Assembly: GCA_030145715.1 (NCBI GenBank)
Contig: JAIXHQ010000005.1
Span: forward strand, 1 to 64,000
Reading direction: 5' to 3'
DNA from: Sphingopyxis sp.
GTDB taxonomy: Bacteria; Pseudomonadota; Alphaproteobacteria; Sphingomonadales; Sphingomonadaceae
DNA: 64,000 nucleotides
Shown: piece by piece, positions 41,253 to 49,950 of the stretch
Layout of the letters: each line of letters begins with the position of its first letter
How positions within the stretch are numbered: position 1 is the first letter of the stretch
Position numbers and translations under genes: made by a program
The notes under the pieces: generated by a model
Told to the model about the DNA's origin: nothing
The model's database searches: none
The model's input: the letters and a program-made list of their open reading frames with translations, nothing else

Positions 41253-41268
41253 ACGTCGGTCTGGCGCG

Positions 41269-41961
41269 TCAGCTTCTTTCAGGCGGCGCGACCGTAATGC
41301 GCACCCGTTCGCCCGAATTGCCGGGGAAGCCGGTGAACATCGCCTCGACCAGGTTCGGGACGATCGATTGCAGATTATTGTCGCGCGACTGCGCCTGGGC
41401 GTTGCCTTCGAACAGGCGCGATCCGTCGGCGGCGCGGTTGATCTGAAGGTTCAGGCCGCTGGTATAGACGGTATAGCTGCTGATGTCGTTATATCCGCCC
41501 CAGCCCCCGCCCCACATGAAGGGGTCGTTATAGCCATAGATAAAGCGGCGCCCGCCATGGCCGCCGATGATCATGGGCCGATAAAAGCCGCCACCGTGAA
41601 AGCCGCCAAAGCCGCCGTGCCAGGGGCCACCGAAGCCGGGGCTCGACACGACCCGTTCGCGGCCCTTGTCGATGCCATAATCCATGCGGACGACAAGATC
41701 GGCGCGCTCGCCGTTCGCGGCGGGGCGATAGCCGTAGCGGGTGAGTTGGCCGGCGACCAGATTGGCATATTGGCTGAATTCGATGCCGCCCGCGAGCGCG
41801 GGGTTGGCCGCTTCGACGACAAAGCTCTGCCCCTGCGGTGCAGGAAGCTGGGTCTGGAAACGCGCCACATTCGCCTTGAACGGGGTAGCGCAACCACCCA
41901 GTGCGAGCGCCGCTCCGGTGATGGCGGCAAGGCCCAGCCGCCGAAACTTCATCTTGCTCAT
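41269..41961 (-). CDS. DUF4136 domain-containing lipoprotein
   Basis: A 230-residue lipoprotein with lipobox LGGC (Cys about 24). The family pattern is visible in the FSQYANLVAGQLTRYGYRPAANGERADLVVRMDYGI segment and the C-terminal SSYTVYTSGLNLQINRAADGSRLFEGNAQA. A Gly/His/Trp-rich loop (PWHGGFGGFHGGGF, about 118-131) interrupts the middle. The function of DUF4136 is unknown, and the protein is expected at the envelope. It shares a bidirectional terminator with the OmpA-like gene. Confidence 0.88.
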   Translation of the reverse strand: MSKMKFRRLGLAAITGAALALGGCATPFKANVARFQTQLPAPQGQSFVVEAANPALAGGIEFSQYANLVAGQLTRYGYRPAANGERADLVVRMDYGIDKGRERVVSSPGFGGPWHGGFGGFHGGGFYRPMIIGGHGGRRFIYGYNDPFMWGGGWGGYNDISSYTVYTSGLNLQINRAADGSRLFEGNAQAQSRDNNLQSIVPNLVEAMFTGFPGNSGERVRITVAPPERS

Positions 41962-42121
41962 CGTCTTGGCTCCGTGATTCGGGTCGAGTCCAAAAATCGC
42001 ACTCTAGATACCATAGACTATATCGGCGCGACTTAACCTTGGTTGAACCCGGTTCATCGCACCGGGGTTCCATCGTCCGAATATGGGACTTTGCAAAGGA
42101 TAGGCAAGTCCCACGACGCGA

Positions 42122-43120
42122 TCAGCGACACAGCCCCAATGCGGCATAGGCGGCATCGAGCGTCGGCCGCGCCAGCGCGGCGGCGCGCGCGGCGCCCGAT
42201 TCCAGCGCGGCGTCGATCGCGGCGGGGTCCGCCTTCAGCGCGTTCAGCCGCTCGGCGATCGGGCGCAGCGTTTCGACGAGCAATTCGCCAAGCGCGGGCT
42301 TGAACGCCCCAAAACCCTGTCCGGCAAAGCGCGCCAGCACATCGTCGATGCTTTCGTCGGCCATCGCGGCATAGATGGCGACCAGGTTGCGGGCCTCGGC
42401 GCGTCCCTCCAGCCCCGCCGCTTCGGACGGCAGCGGCTCGGGATCGGTCCTTGCCTTGCGGATCTTGGTCATGATGGTGTCGGCGTCGTCGACCAGATTG
42501 ATGCGGCTGGCGTCACTCGGGTCCGATTTCGACATCTTCGCATTGCCGTCGCGCAGGCTCATGATCCGCGCGGCGGCCTTGGGGATCGTCGGTTCGGGCA
42601 GCGTGAAAGTCTCTGTCCCCGTATCGAGGTTGAATTTGGTCGCGATGTCGCGGGCCAGTTCCAGATGCTGTTTCTGATCGTCGCCGACGGGGACGTGCGT
42701 CGTCTGATAGAGCAGCACGTCGGCCGCCTGCAGCACCGGATAGGCATAAAGGCCGACGCTGGCGCCTTCGCGGTTCTTGCCCGACTTTTCCTTGAACTGC
42801 GTCATGCGATTGAGCCAGCCGATCCGCGCGGTGCAGAATAATAGCCACGCCAGTTCGGCATGTGCGGGGACGCGCGCCTGGTTGAACAGAATCGCTTTTG
42901 CCGGGTCGATCCCCGCCGCCATCAGCGCCGCCGCCATCTCGCGCGTGTTCGCGGCCAGTTGGGCCGGGTCGTTATGGACGGTGATCGCGTGCAGGTCGGC
43001 CAGGAAATAGAGCTTTTCACCCGGCATTTCGTCCTGCATCCGCACCCAGTTGCGGATCGCGCCCAGATAATTGCCCAGATGCAAATTTCCGGTGGGCTGG
43101 ATGCCCGATAGCGTCCGCAT
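42122..43120 (-). CDS. trpS: tryptophan-tRNA ligase
   Basis: TrpRS charges tRNA-Trp. The 332-residue class I synthetase has the HIGH-equivalent [14 protein letters not shown] (about residues 10-23), [15 protein letters not shown] (about 199) and the adenine-binding [15 protein letters not shown]. The start is [12 protein letters not shown]. It is 3 bp downstream of murJ, so co-transcription is likely. A weak hairpin (42085-42112, GGGACTT/AAGTCCC) lies after the stop. Confidence 0.97.
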   Translation of the reverse strand: MRTLSGIQPTGNLHLGNYLGAIRNWVRMQDEMPGEKLYFLADLHAITVHNDPAQLAANTREMAAALMAAGIDPAKAILFNQARVPAHAELAWLLFCTARIGWLNRMTQFKEKSGKNREGASVGLYAYPVLQAADVLLYQTTHVPVGDDQKQHLELARDIATKFNLDTGTETFTLPEPTIPKAAARIMSLRDGNAKMSKSDPSDASRINLVDDADTIMTKIRKARTDPEPLPSEAAGLEGRAEARNLVAIYAAMADESIDDVLARFAGQGFGAFKPALGELLVETLRPIAERLNALKADPAAIDAALESGAARAAALARPTLDAAYAALGLCR

Positions 43121-43123
43121 GTC

Positions 43124-44728
43124 TTACTCCCCTGTGGCGCCCGGCTTGGCGCGCCGCCGCGTCAGCATGGCGACCAGATCCTTGTCAAGCGCGCCGACAA
43201 GAAAGGCGGCGGCGAAAAAGGCGGCGCCGCCCGCACCGACCAGCGCGGCAAGCGACCAGATGCGGTCGAACACGCCGCCGCCATAATAAGGCGTCATCAT
43301 CGGCATCATCCACCACAGCAACGCCGACATGGCCGCGACCGCGATCAACTGGCGCGCGATCTTTCCCGCCAGCCGCGCGGTGAAATGGAACCAGCCCCGG
43401 CGGTGCAGCACGGTATAGAGCAGGATGCAGTTGAGCGACGCCGACGCGGCGGTCGCCCCGGCCAGCCCGACGATGCCATAATGTTCGACGACATACAGGT
43501 TGATGGCGATGTTGACGATCAGCGCGGCCAGCGCGGTCCACACCGGGGTCCGCATATCTTCTCGCGCGAAAAAGCCGGGGTTCAATATCTTGACGATGAC
43601 ATAGGCGGGCAGGCCGGCCACCAGCGCCGCGACGATATTCGCCATGATCGCGCCGTCGGCTGCCGTGAATTTGCCGCCGACGAAAAAGGCGGTGACGAAA
43701 GCGGGGGCGCAGATCGCGAGCGCGGCGGCGGCGGGCAGCGTCAACAGCGTCGCGATCTCGAACGCATTGCCCTGTAACCGCTGCGCTTCGGCCGCGTCGC
43801 CGCTGTGGATGTGGCGCGACAGCATCGGCAGGATCGCGGTGCCCAGCGCGATGCCGACGATGCCCAGCGGCATCTGGTTCAACCGGTCGGCCAGCTTGAG
43901 CAGCGTCAGCGATCCCTGCGGCAGCGACGTCGCAAAGAATGTGTCGACGAACTGGCTGATCTGGTAAATCCCGGCGCCAAAGGTCGCGGGCAGGATCAAC
44001 AGCCCCAGCTTGCGCACTTCGGGCGTGAATTTGGGCAGCCGCCAGTGCAGCGTCAGCCCGGCACGGCGCACCGCCCAGATCAGATAGGCGAGCTGGGCCA
44101 CGCCCGCGAGGCTGACCGAAACGGCCAGCGCGACGGCGACGATGCGGTCGTCCTGGCTGTCGCCGCGCAGCCACCAGCCGGCCGTGATGCCGCCGATCAG
44201 CACGATGTTGAGCAAGACCGGAGCAAGGGCGCCGGGCGCGAAGCGCGACCGCGCGTTGAGCAGGCCCGACAGCATCGCGACAAGGCTGACGAGCGCCAGA
44301 TAGGGAAAGGTCAATCGGCTGAGGAAGACCGCAAGGTCGAATTTGCCGGGGACATCCTGAAACTCGCGCGCGAGAAGCCATACGACCCCCGGCATCGCGA
44401 TCATCATGATCGCCGAAAAGGCGAGCAGCACCCACAGGAACACCGACAGCACGTCGTCGGCGAATTTCGCGGCGGCTTCCTCGCCCGCCGCCGCGTCATC
44501 GCCCCCGTGCAGCGCGCGGCTGTACATCGGCACGAACGCCACCGAAAAAGCGCCTTCCGCGAACAGGCGCCGGAATGTGTTGGGCAGGGTGAAGGCCAGT
44601 TGGAATGCGTCGGCGGCCAGGCCCGCGCCCAACACGCGCGCAAGCAGCATGTCACGCGCGAAACCGAACACGCGGCTGACCATCGTCAGCCCGCCGATGG
44701 TCCCTACATTCTTTATCAGGCTGCTCAT
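43124..44728 (-). CDS. murJ: lipid II flippase MurJ
   Basis: A 534-residue inner-membrane protein with about 14 spans that flips lipid II to the periplasm for wall synthesis. The MOP/MVF signature is clear: GGLTMVSRVFGFARDMLLARVLG (about 12-34), TFRRLFAEGAFSVAFVPMY (about 51-69) and LKLADRLNQMPLGIVGIALGTAILPMLSRH (about 280-310). A REP-like hairpin sits between its start and the secB stop. It fits with the other wall genes in this window (amidase, PBP1A, mltA). Confidence 0.96.
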   Translation of the reverse strand: MSSLIKNVGTIGGLTMVSRVFGFARDMLLARVLGAGLAADAFQLAFTLPNTFRRLFAEGAFSVAFVPMYSRALHGGDDAAAGEEAAAKFADDVLSVFLWVLLAFSAIMMIAMPGVVWLLAREFQDVPGKFDLAVFLSRLTFPYLALVSLVAMLSGLLNARSRFAPGALAPVLLNIVLIGGITAGWWLRGDSQDDRIVAVALAVSVSLAGVAQLAYLIWAVRRAGLTLHWRLPKFTPEVRKLGLLILPATFGAGIYQISQFVDTFFATSLPQGSLTLLKLADRLNQMPLGIVGIALGTAILPMLSRHIHSGDAAEAQRLQGNAFEIATLLTLPAAAALAICAPAFVTAFFVGGKFTAADGAIMANIVAALVAGLPAYVIVKILNPGFFAREDMRTPVWTALAALIVNIAINLYVVEHYGIVGLAGATAASASLNCILLYTVLHRRGWFHFTARLAGKIARQLIAVAAMSALLWWMMPMMTPYYGGGVFDRIWSLAALVGAGGAAFFAAAFLVGALDKDLVAMLTRRRAKPGATGE

Positions 44729-44734
44729 GACATC

Positions 44735-44762
44735 GGCCCCTCCACTTTCGGGGAGGGGGCTG
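44735..44762. repeat. REP-like hairpin between secB and murJ
   Basis: GCCCCTCC-ACTTTC-GGGGAGGGGGC forms a GC-rich hairpin. It resembles the CCCTCCCGC/GCGGGAGGG elements at 54.5 and 61.05 kb and is probably a dispersed repeat acting as a transcript boundary. Confidence 0.5.
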
Positions 44763-44786
44763 GTGTCGCGGCAAAGGCGGTCGAAA

Positions 44787-45305
44787 TCAGGCTTCGCCGG
44801 CCGGTGTCATCTGGGCGACCTGTTCGGCCTGCGCCGCTTCGACCTGCTGCATGAACAGGCTGTGGAAGTCGATCGGTTCGAGCAGCAGCGGCGGGAAGCC
44901 ACCGTCGCGGACCGCATCGGCGACGACGCGGCGGGCAAAGGGGAACAGGATGCGCGGCGCTTCGGCCAGGAAAAAGGGCTGAAGCTGGTCGTCGGGGACG
45001 TTGCGGACGCCGAACAGGCCAGCATATTTCAGGTCGATCACAAAGATCGTGCCCTGATCGGCCTTCGACGTCACGTCGATTTTCAGCGACACTTCATACA
45101 GATTCTCGCCGACGCCGTCGGCGGCGATGTTGAACTGCACATCGACCTGCGGCGCGTCCTGCCACTGATAGACGGCGGGCGCGTTCGGATTTTCGAACGA
45201 CAGGTCCTTCACATATTGCGAAATCAGGCCGATCGCCGGGCTCGTATCTTCGCCGTTCGGCTGGAGGGCGGGGTTGTTGAGGTCGGCGCTGGTCTCGTCA
45301 GCCAT
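44787..45305 (-). CDS. secB: protein-export chaperone SecB
   Basis: SecB keeps precursor proteins unfolded and hands them to SecA. The 172-residue product has the family core IGLISQYVKDLSFENPNAP (about 26-44), VSLKIDVTSKADQGTIFVIDLKYAGLF (about 72-98) and PRILFPFARRVVADAVRDGGFPPLLLEPIDF (about 116-146). The start is MADETSADLNNP, at 45305. The track's preceding 19 residues are upstream of it. It is divergent from the Tim44-like gene, about 250 bp apart, as in many alphaproteobacteria. Confidence 0.97.
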   Translation of the reverse strand: MADETSADLNNPALQPNGEDTSPAIGLISQYVKDLSFENPNAPAVYQWQDAPQVDVQFNIAADGVGENLYEVSLKIDVTSKADQGTIFVIDLKYAGLFGVRNVPDDQLQPFFLAEAPRILFPFARRVVADAVRDGGFPPLLLEPIDFHSLFMQQVEAAQAEQVAQMTPAGEA

Positions 45306-45555
45306 GATGATGAAGCTTTCGTTGAAAAAAGAACAATATCCGCATCCGCGCACCTGTGCCAAGTCCGCGGCGGACGGTTGTCGCGGCGCTTAGCAGCGCC
45401 CGGCGGCAAGCACAATGGCCGCCCTGTGCCGTGGCGTGGTTAAGGGCTAATCGTTGACCCGCCCTTCGTCAGCGGTCATGGTCATTTGAAACCGGGGCGC
45501 TTATCGCCTATGTATCCACGACTATGTTGCCATTGCCCGCATTGGACTATTGCCT

Positions 45556-46221
45556 GTGACTGCTTTTTCGATCGTCTTGCTCGCCATGATTGCCGCGTTC
45601 CTTGGCATGCGGCTCTATTCGGTGCTCGGCAAGCGCACGGGGCATGAACAGGAACCCGTGCTGCCGCGCCGCGACGATCGTGCCGCGCCCTCGCCCGTCC
45701 GGCTGGGCGATGGCGACACGGGCCCGGCGACCGGCGCGGGCGCCGACGTCGCGGGCCTGGTCTATGAACCCGCCGCAGAGGCGGGGCTGCGCCAATTGCT
45801 CGCCACCGACCGCAATTTCGACGCGGGCCGTTTCATGGAAGGCGCCGAGGCGGCGTATCGCATGATCCTTGAGGCCTATTGGAAGGGTGATCGCGATACG
45901 CTTCGCGACCTGTGCGACGACGACAGCTACACCGCCTTTGCCGACGCCGTTGCGGCGCGCGAGGAACGCGGCGAAACGCTCGACAACCGCTTGATCGGGA
46001 TCGATTCGGCCAAGATCACGGCGGTCGATGTCGGCCGTGACGAAGCGCGCGTCACCGTGCGCTATCGTGCCGACATCAGCGCGGTGACGCGCGACGCCGA
46101 AGGCCGGATGATCGCCGGGTCGATGAGCGACGCGGCGCAGACCGACGATATGTGGACGTTCCGCCGCAAGATCGCCAGCAACGACCCCAACTGGCTGCTC
46201 GACGAAGCCGAATCGGCCTGA
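45556..46221 (+). CDS. Tim44/TimA-family putative adaptor protein
   Basis: A 221-residue protein with one N-terminal membrane span (FSIVLLAMIAAFLGMRLYSVLG, about 3-24), a short linker and a C-terminal Tim44-like domain: DRNFDAGRFMEGAEAAYRMILEAYWKGDRDTLRDL (about 88-122) and VTVRYRADISAVTRD. Mitochondrial Tim44 acts in protein import, and the bacterial role is unsettled. The neighbouring secB makes a link with export or membrane assembly plausible. The start is GTG 45556, or TTG at 45550. mltA follows 4 bp later. Confidence 0.88.
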   Translation: MTAFSIVLLAMIAAFLGMRLYSVLGKRTGHEQEPVLPRRDDRAAPSPVRLGDGDTGPATGAGADVAGLVYEPAAEAGLRQLLATDRNFDAGRFMEGAEAAYRMILEAYWKGDRDTLRDLCDDDSYTAFADAVAAREERGETLDNRLIGIDSAKITAVDVGRDEARVTVRYRADISAVTRDAEGRMIAGSMSDAAQTDDMWTFRRKIASNDPNWLLDEAESA

Positions 46222-46225
46222 TCGG

Positions 46226-47569
46226 GTGATCCTGTCGGGGGCGGCGGCGCGCGCACGGACTTTCGGATTCGCGCTGCTGGCCGCGCTGCCGCTGCTTTCA
46301 GGCTGCGCGTCGGTCATTCCCGAAACCGGCGGGTCCAGCCGCCCGGTCGCCACGACCCCGCCGCCGCGCCCTGCATCGACCCTCCCCGCGACCGGTGCGC
46401 CGCGCCCCTATCAGCCGCGCCCGTCGGAAACGCCGGGGGCCGCCGCCCGGCCGATCCCGGCGACCGCGCGCGCCACGCTTCCCGCCGCCCCGGTTCCACA
46501 GGGTGCCGCCACGGCCGCGGCCAGCGGCGTCGTGGCCGGACCCGATTTCGCGGCGCTGGGCGTTACCGATCAACAGGCGGCGGCGGCGCTGGCCGCATTT
46601 CGCATCAGTTGCCCCTCGGTTCAGCGGCGGGCCGACACCAGCGGCCTGACCCAGAATGCCGACTGGGCCGAAAGCTGCAACGCGGCAAAGGGCTGGTCCG
46701 ACCGGGATGCCGCGGCATTTTTCGCCCGCTATTTCGGCACCGTGCAGGTCGGGACCGGCACCGCTTTCGTCACCGGATATTATGAACCCGAAATCGCCGC
46801 ATCGCGCACCAAGCGGGCGGGTTTCGACGTGCCGATCTATCGCCGCCCCGCCGATCTTGTCGAGGTCGATCTGGGGCAGTTCGCGGATGATTTGAAGGGC
46901 CGCAAGATTCGCGGCCGCGCCGATGGTTCGAATTTCATACGCTATCATGATCGCGCGGCGATCGAGGGCGGGGCGCTTGCCGGGCGTGGGCTGGAAATCG
47001 CCTGGGCCGCCGACGCCGCCGAGTTTTTCTTTTTGCAGATCCAGGGTTCGGGACGGCTGCGCCTGCCCGACGGCGACATCATGCGGATCGGGTATGATAC
47101 CCAGAATGGCCGCGATTATGTCGGTATCGGCAAATTGCTGCTCGATCGCGGCGAGCTGAAATCGGGGCAGGCCTCGATGCAGGGAATCCTCGATTATCTG
47201 CGCGCCGACCCGGTGCGCGGCGCGGCGGTGATGAACGAAAATCCCAGTTGGGTCTTTTTCCGCGAACTCACCGGCGCCGGTCCGCTCGGCGCGCTGGGCG
47301 TGCCGGTGACGGGCCGCGCCAGCGTCGCCGCCGATCCCAAATTCGTGCCGCTTGGCGCCCCCGTCTTCCTCTCGCTCGACCGTGCCGAACCGAACGGCCT
47401 GTGGGTGGCACAGGATACCGGCGGCGCGATCAAGGGCGCCAATCGCTTCGACAGTTTTTGGGGTGCGGGCAATGATGCGCGTGCGATCGCCGGTGGCATG
47501 TCGGGGCGCGGCGCGGCGTTGCTGCTGTTGCCGCGGGCCAGCATCGCGCGGCTGATCCCGGCGCGTTGA
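46226..47569 (+). CDS. mltA: membrane-bound lytic murein transglycosylase A
   Basis: A 447-residue lipoprotein-type lytic transglycosylase. The signal ends with lipobox LLSGC (Cys about 29), a Pro-rich linker spans about 35-95, and the MltA core has GTAFVTGYYEPEIAASRT (about 174), EFFFLQIQGSGRL (about 266) and the C-terminal 3D domain with VAQDTGGAIKGANRFDSFWG (about 395-414), containing the catalytic Asp. It cleaves glycan strands to 1,6-anhydro-MurNAc ends. The start is a GTG. It belongs to the Tim44-mltA-smr run. Confidence 0.94.
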   Translation: MILSGAAARARTFGFALLAALPLLSGCASVIPETGGSSRPVATTPPPRPASTLPATGAPRPYQPRPSETPGAAARPIPATARATLPAAPVPQGAATAAASGVVAGPDFAALGVTDQQAAAALAAFRISCPSVQRRADTSGLTQNADWAESCNAAKGWSDRDAAAFFARYFGTVQVGTGTAFVTGYYEPEIAASRTKRAGFDVPIYRRPADLVEVDLGQFADDLKGRKIRGRADGSNFIRYHDRAAIEGGALAGRGLEIAWAADAAEFFFLQIQGSGRLRLPDGDIMRIGYDTQNGRDYVGIGKLLLDRGELKSGQASMQGILDYLRADPVRGAAVMNENPSWVFFRELTGAGPLGALGVPVTGRASVAADPKFVPLGAPVFLSLDRAEPNGLWVAQDTGGAIKGANRFDSFWGAGNDARAIAGGMSGRGAALLLLPRASIARLIPAR

Positions 47570-47570
47570 C

Positions 47571-48146
47571 GTGCCGCGGCGCCTGGCCCCGGATGAAAGC
47601 GCGCTGTGGAAAAAGGTCGCGGCGACCGTAACGCCGCTGCCCCGGACAAAGGCACCGCTGGCCCCCGCGTCGCCGCCGACCGTCAGCGTGCCAAAGGTGG
47701 CGCCGCGCAGTTCCGCCGCCCCCGCCGCCGCGCCGCGTCCCCCGGCGAAATTGCCGCCGCCGCGCCGCACGCATAGCCAGGCGACGCTCGACGGCCATTG
47801 GGACCGCCGCCTGCGCAAGGGCTTGGTCCGCCCTGACATCAGCATCGACCTGCACGGCCATACGCTGGTGTCTGCGCAGGCGCTGCTCAACGATGCGATC
47901 GGCCGGGGGTTGATGCGCGGCGCGCGCGTGCTGCTGGTGGTGGCGGGGCGGCTGCGGCCCGGCGCCGACCGTCTGCCGACCATGCACGGCGACCCGCGCC
48001 CGCGCGGCGCGATCCGCGCTTCGCTGCCCGACTGGCTCGCCTATTCGCCCCACGCCGACCAGATCGTCGCGCTGCGCCCCGCGCATATCAGCCACGGCGG
48101 GGCGGGCGCGGTCTATGTCATCCTGCGGCGCGGCCGCGAGGATTAG
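47571..48146 (+). CDS. Smr/MutS2-C-terminal-domain protein
   Basis: A 191-residue protein made of a Pro/Ala-rich N-terminus (about 1-70) and a Smr domain with DLHGHTLVSAQALLNDAI (about 85-102) and the RGAIRASLPDWL and HGGAGAVYVILRR elements. Stand-alone Smr proteins can nick nucleic acids, including in ribosome quality control. The bacterial alphaproteobacterial role is not established. The GTG start is 1 nt after the mltA stop, and its 3' end overlaps the convergent dapE by 4 bp. Confidence 0.88.
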   Translation: MPRRLAPDESALWKKVAATVTPLPRTKAPLAPASPPTVSVPKVAPRSSAAPAAAPRPPAKLPPPRRTHSQATLDGHWDRRLRKGLVRPDISIDLHGHTLVSAQALLNDAIGRGLMRGARVLLVVAGRLRPGADRLPTMHGDPRPRGAIRASLPDWLAYSPHADQIVALRPAHISHGGAGAVYVILRRGRED

Positions 48147-49276
48147 GCAAAGGCCCGCACCAGAATCCCGCGATAGATGGCGGCCAGCCTGTGGAGGTCG
48201 TCCAGCGCCACCGCCTCGTCCAGCTTGTGCATCGTCGCGTTGGTCAGGCCAAACTCGACCACCGGGCACAGCACATGAAGGAAGCGCGCGTCGGATGTGC
48301 CGCCCGTCGTCGACATTTCGGGCGTGATGTCGGTTTCGGCACGGATCGCCTCTGCCACCAGTTCCGACAGGTCGCCGGGCGGGGTCAGGAAGGCTTCGCC
48401 CGAAATCCTGCCCAACACCTTTGCATTGGGTTCGACCCCATGCGCGATGCGTTCGATCATCGCGACCAGGGCGGCGCCCCGGTGCTGGTCGTTGAACCGG
48501 ATCGACAGCCGCGCGCGCGCAGAGGCGGGAATGACATTCGTCGCGCCGTTGCCGACCTCGACATCGGTCAATTCGATATTCGACGGCTGGAACCAGTCGT
48601 TGCCCGCGTCGAGTTCCACCGCGTCGATCGCGGCCAATATCCGGACCAGCTTGGGGATCGGATTGTCCGCCAGGTGGGGATAGGCGACATGGCCCTGCGT
48701 CCCCGGCACGTCGATCCAGATATTGACCGATCCGCGCCGGCCGATCTTTACCATGTCGCCCAGCCGGTTCACCGACGTCGGTTCGCCGACGACGATCATG
48801 TCGGGTTTCACGCCGCGCGCGTCCATATGCTCCATCAGCGCGCGGGTGCCGAAAATCGCCGGACCTTCCTCGTCGCCGGTGATGATCAGGCTGATCGTCC
48901 CGGCATCGACCGGCATCGCGGCGGCGGCCGCGACGAAGGAGGCGATCGCGCCCTTCATATCGACCGCCCCGCGTCCAAAGAGCATGTCGCCGCGCACCTC
49001 GGGCACAAAGGCGTCGCCGGTCCATCCCACGCCCGCGGGCACGACGTCGACATGCCCGGCAAAACCGAAATGCACCGGCCCCTTGCCCGTCCGCACCGCC
49101 AGCAGATTTTCAACCGGCCCATCAGGTTCGATCCCGTCGATAAAGCGTTCGACGGTGAAGCCGATGGGGACCAGCGCCGCCTCCAGCGTGTCGAACACGG
49201 TGCCGGTGGCGGGCGAGATGCTGGGCGCGGCGATCAGCGCCTTGGCGAGTTCGACGGGGTCGATGCGATGTGTCAT
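48143..49276 (-). CDS. dapE: succinyl-diaminopimelate desuccinylase
   Basis: DapE removes succinate from N-succinyl-LL-DAP in the lysine/peptidoglycan pathway. The 377-residue M20 metalloenzyme shows HFGFAGHVDVVPAG (His about 72), FGRGAVDMKGAIAS (Asp about 105), ITGDEEGPAIFGTR (Glu about 139) and TTGGTSDARFLH (His about 349). The lid domain is RRGSVNIWIDVPGTQGHVAYPH. It is the succinylase branch partner of dapB at the other end of the window. Confidence 0.96.
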   Translation of the reverse strand: MTHRIDPVELAKALIAAPSISPATGTVFDTLEAALVPIGFTVERFIDGIEPDGPVENLLAVRTGKGPVHFGFAGHVDVVPAGVGWTGDAFVPEVRGDMLFGRGAVDMKGAIASFVAAAAAMPVDAGTISLIITGDEEGPAIFGTRALMEHMDARGVKPDMIVVGEPTSVNRLGDMVKIGRRGSVNIWIDVPGTQGHVAYPHLADNPIPKLVRILAAIDAVELDAGNDWFQPSNIELTDVEVGNGATNVIPASARARLSIRFNDQHRGAALVAMIERIAHGVEPNAKVLGRISGEAFLTPPGDLSELVAEAIRAETDITPEMSTTGGTSDARFLHVLCPVVEFGLTNATMHKLDEAVALDDLHRLAAIYRGILVRAFA

Positions 49277-49290
49277 GGCCCGCCTTTACC

Positions 49291-49375
49291 CGTTGGTGCC
49301 GCGCGAAGTCGAGACGCCAATCTTCGCCGCCCCGTCGGGCGCGCATCTCGACTTCTCGACTTCGTGCGCGACGCG
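49291..49375. repeat. degenerate sphingomonad REP-type inverted repeat
   Basis: The left arm CCGTTGGTGCCGCGCGAAG... matches at most positions the reverse complement of the right arm at 62.6 kb. The right arm contains TCTCGACTTC duplicated. It is an older, degraded copy of the same family, between dapE and the cupin gene. Confidence 0.65.
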
Positions 49376-49401
49376 CGGCAAGATGCGGGCGGAGGACCGC
49401 G

Positions 49402-49869
49402 ATGCCCAAACTCGATCTCGACACCATCCCGCAAACCAACGTCACCGGCTATCCCGCGCCCTATGACGCGCCGGTGCAGGGCCGCTGGTATCGGCGTCTG
49501 GCGCCGCCGACCGGCCTCAGCGATTTCGCCGCGAGCCATGTGGTGCTGAAACCCGGTGCCTGGTCGTCGCAGCGCCACTGGCACGACGGCGAGGACGAGA
49601 TGCTGGTGATGATCGCGGGCGAAGCGGTGCTGGTCGAGGATGACGGGCGCTGGCCGATGGGACCCGGCGATATTGCGGTGTGGCCAAAGGGCAGCACCAA
49701 CGGCCATCACCTTGTCAACGAAAGCGATGCCGACTGCGTCTTTGTCGCGCTGGGCGGCGGCAGGAAATATGACACCGGCGGCGGCTATTCGGACATCGAC
49801 ATGCTGTTCCGGCCCGACGGCTATTTCCGCAAGGATGGTACGCCCTATCCGACAAAGCGGATTCCCTGA
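49402..49869 (+). CDS. cupin-domain protein
   Basis: A 155-residue single-domain cupin. Metal-type ligands appear in WSSQRHWHDGEDEMLVMIAGE (two His and Glu, about 57-70) and in GSTNGHHLVNES (His about 103-104). GGYSDIDMLFRPDGYF towards the C-terminus is typical of a group annotated only as cupin-domain proteins. The activity is unknown. GGAGGA precedes the ATG at 49402, while the longer track ORF crosses a REP element. Confidence 0.88.
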   Translation: MPKLDLDTIPQTNVTGYPAPYDAPVQGRWYRRLAPPTGLSDFAASHVVLKPGAWSSQRHWHDGEDEMLVMIAGEAVLVEDDGRWPMGPGDIAVWPKGSTNGHHLVNESDADCVFVALGGGRKYDTGGGYSDIDMLFRPDGYFRKDGTPYPTKRIP

Positions 49870-49950
49870 TCGCGTTACGGGCGGCGACCCGGCGCCATGG
49901 CAAAGGGAGCGGGAGCGAAGCCCGCCCCCCTTGCCTCGATCGCCCAGGCT

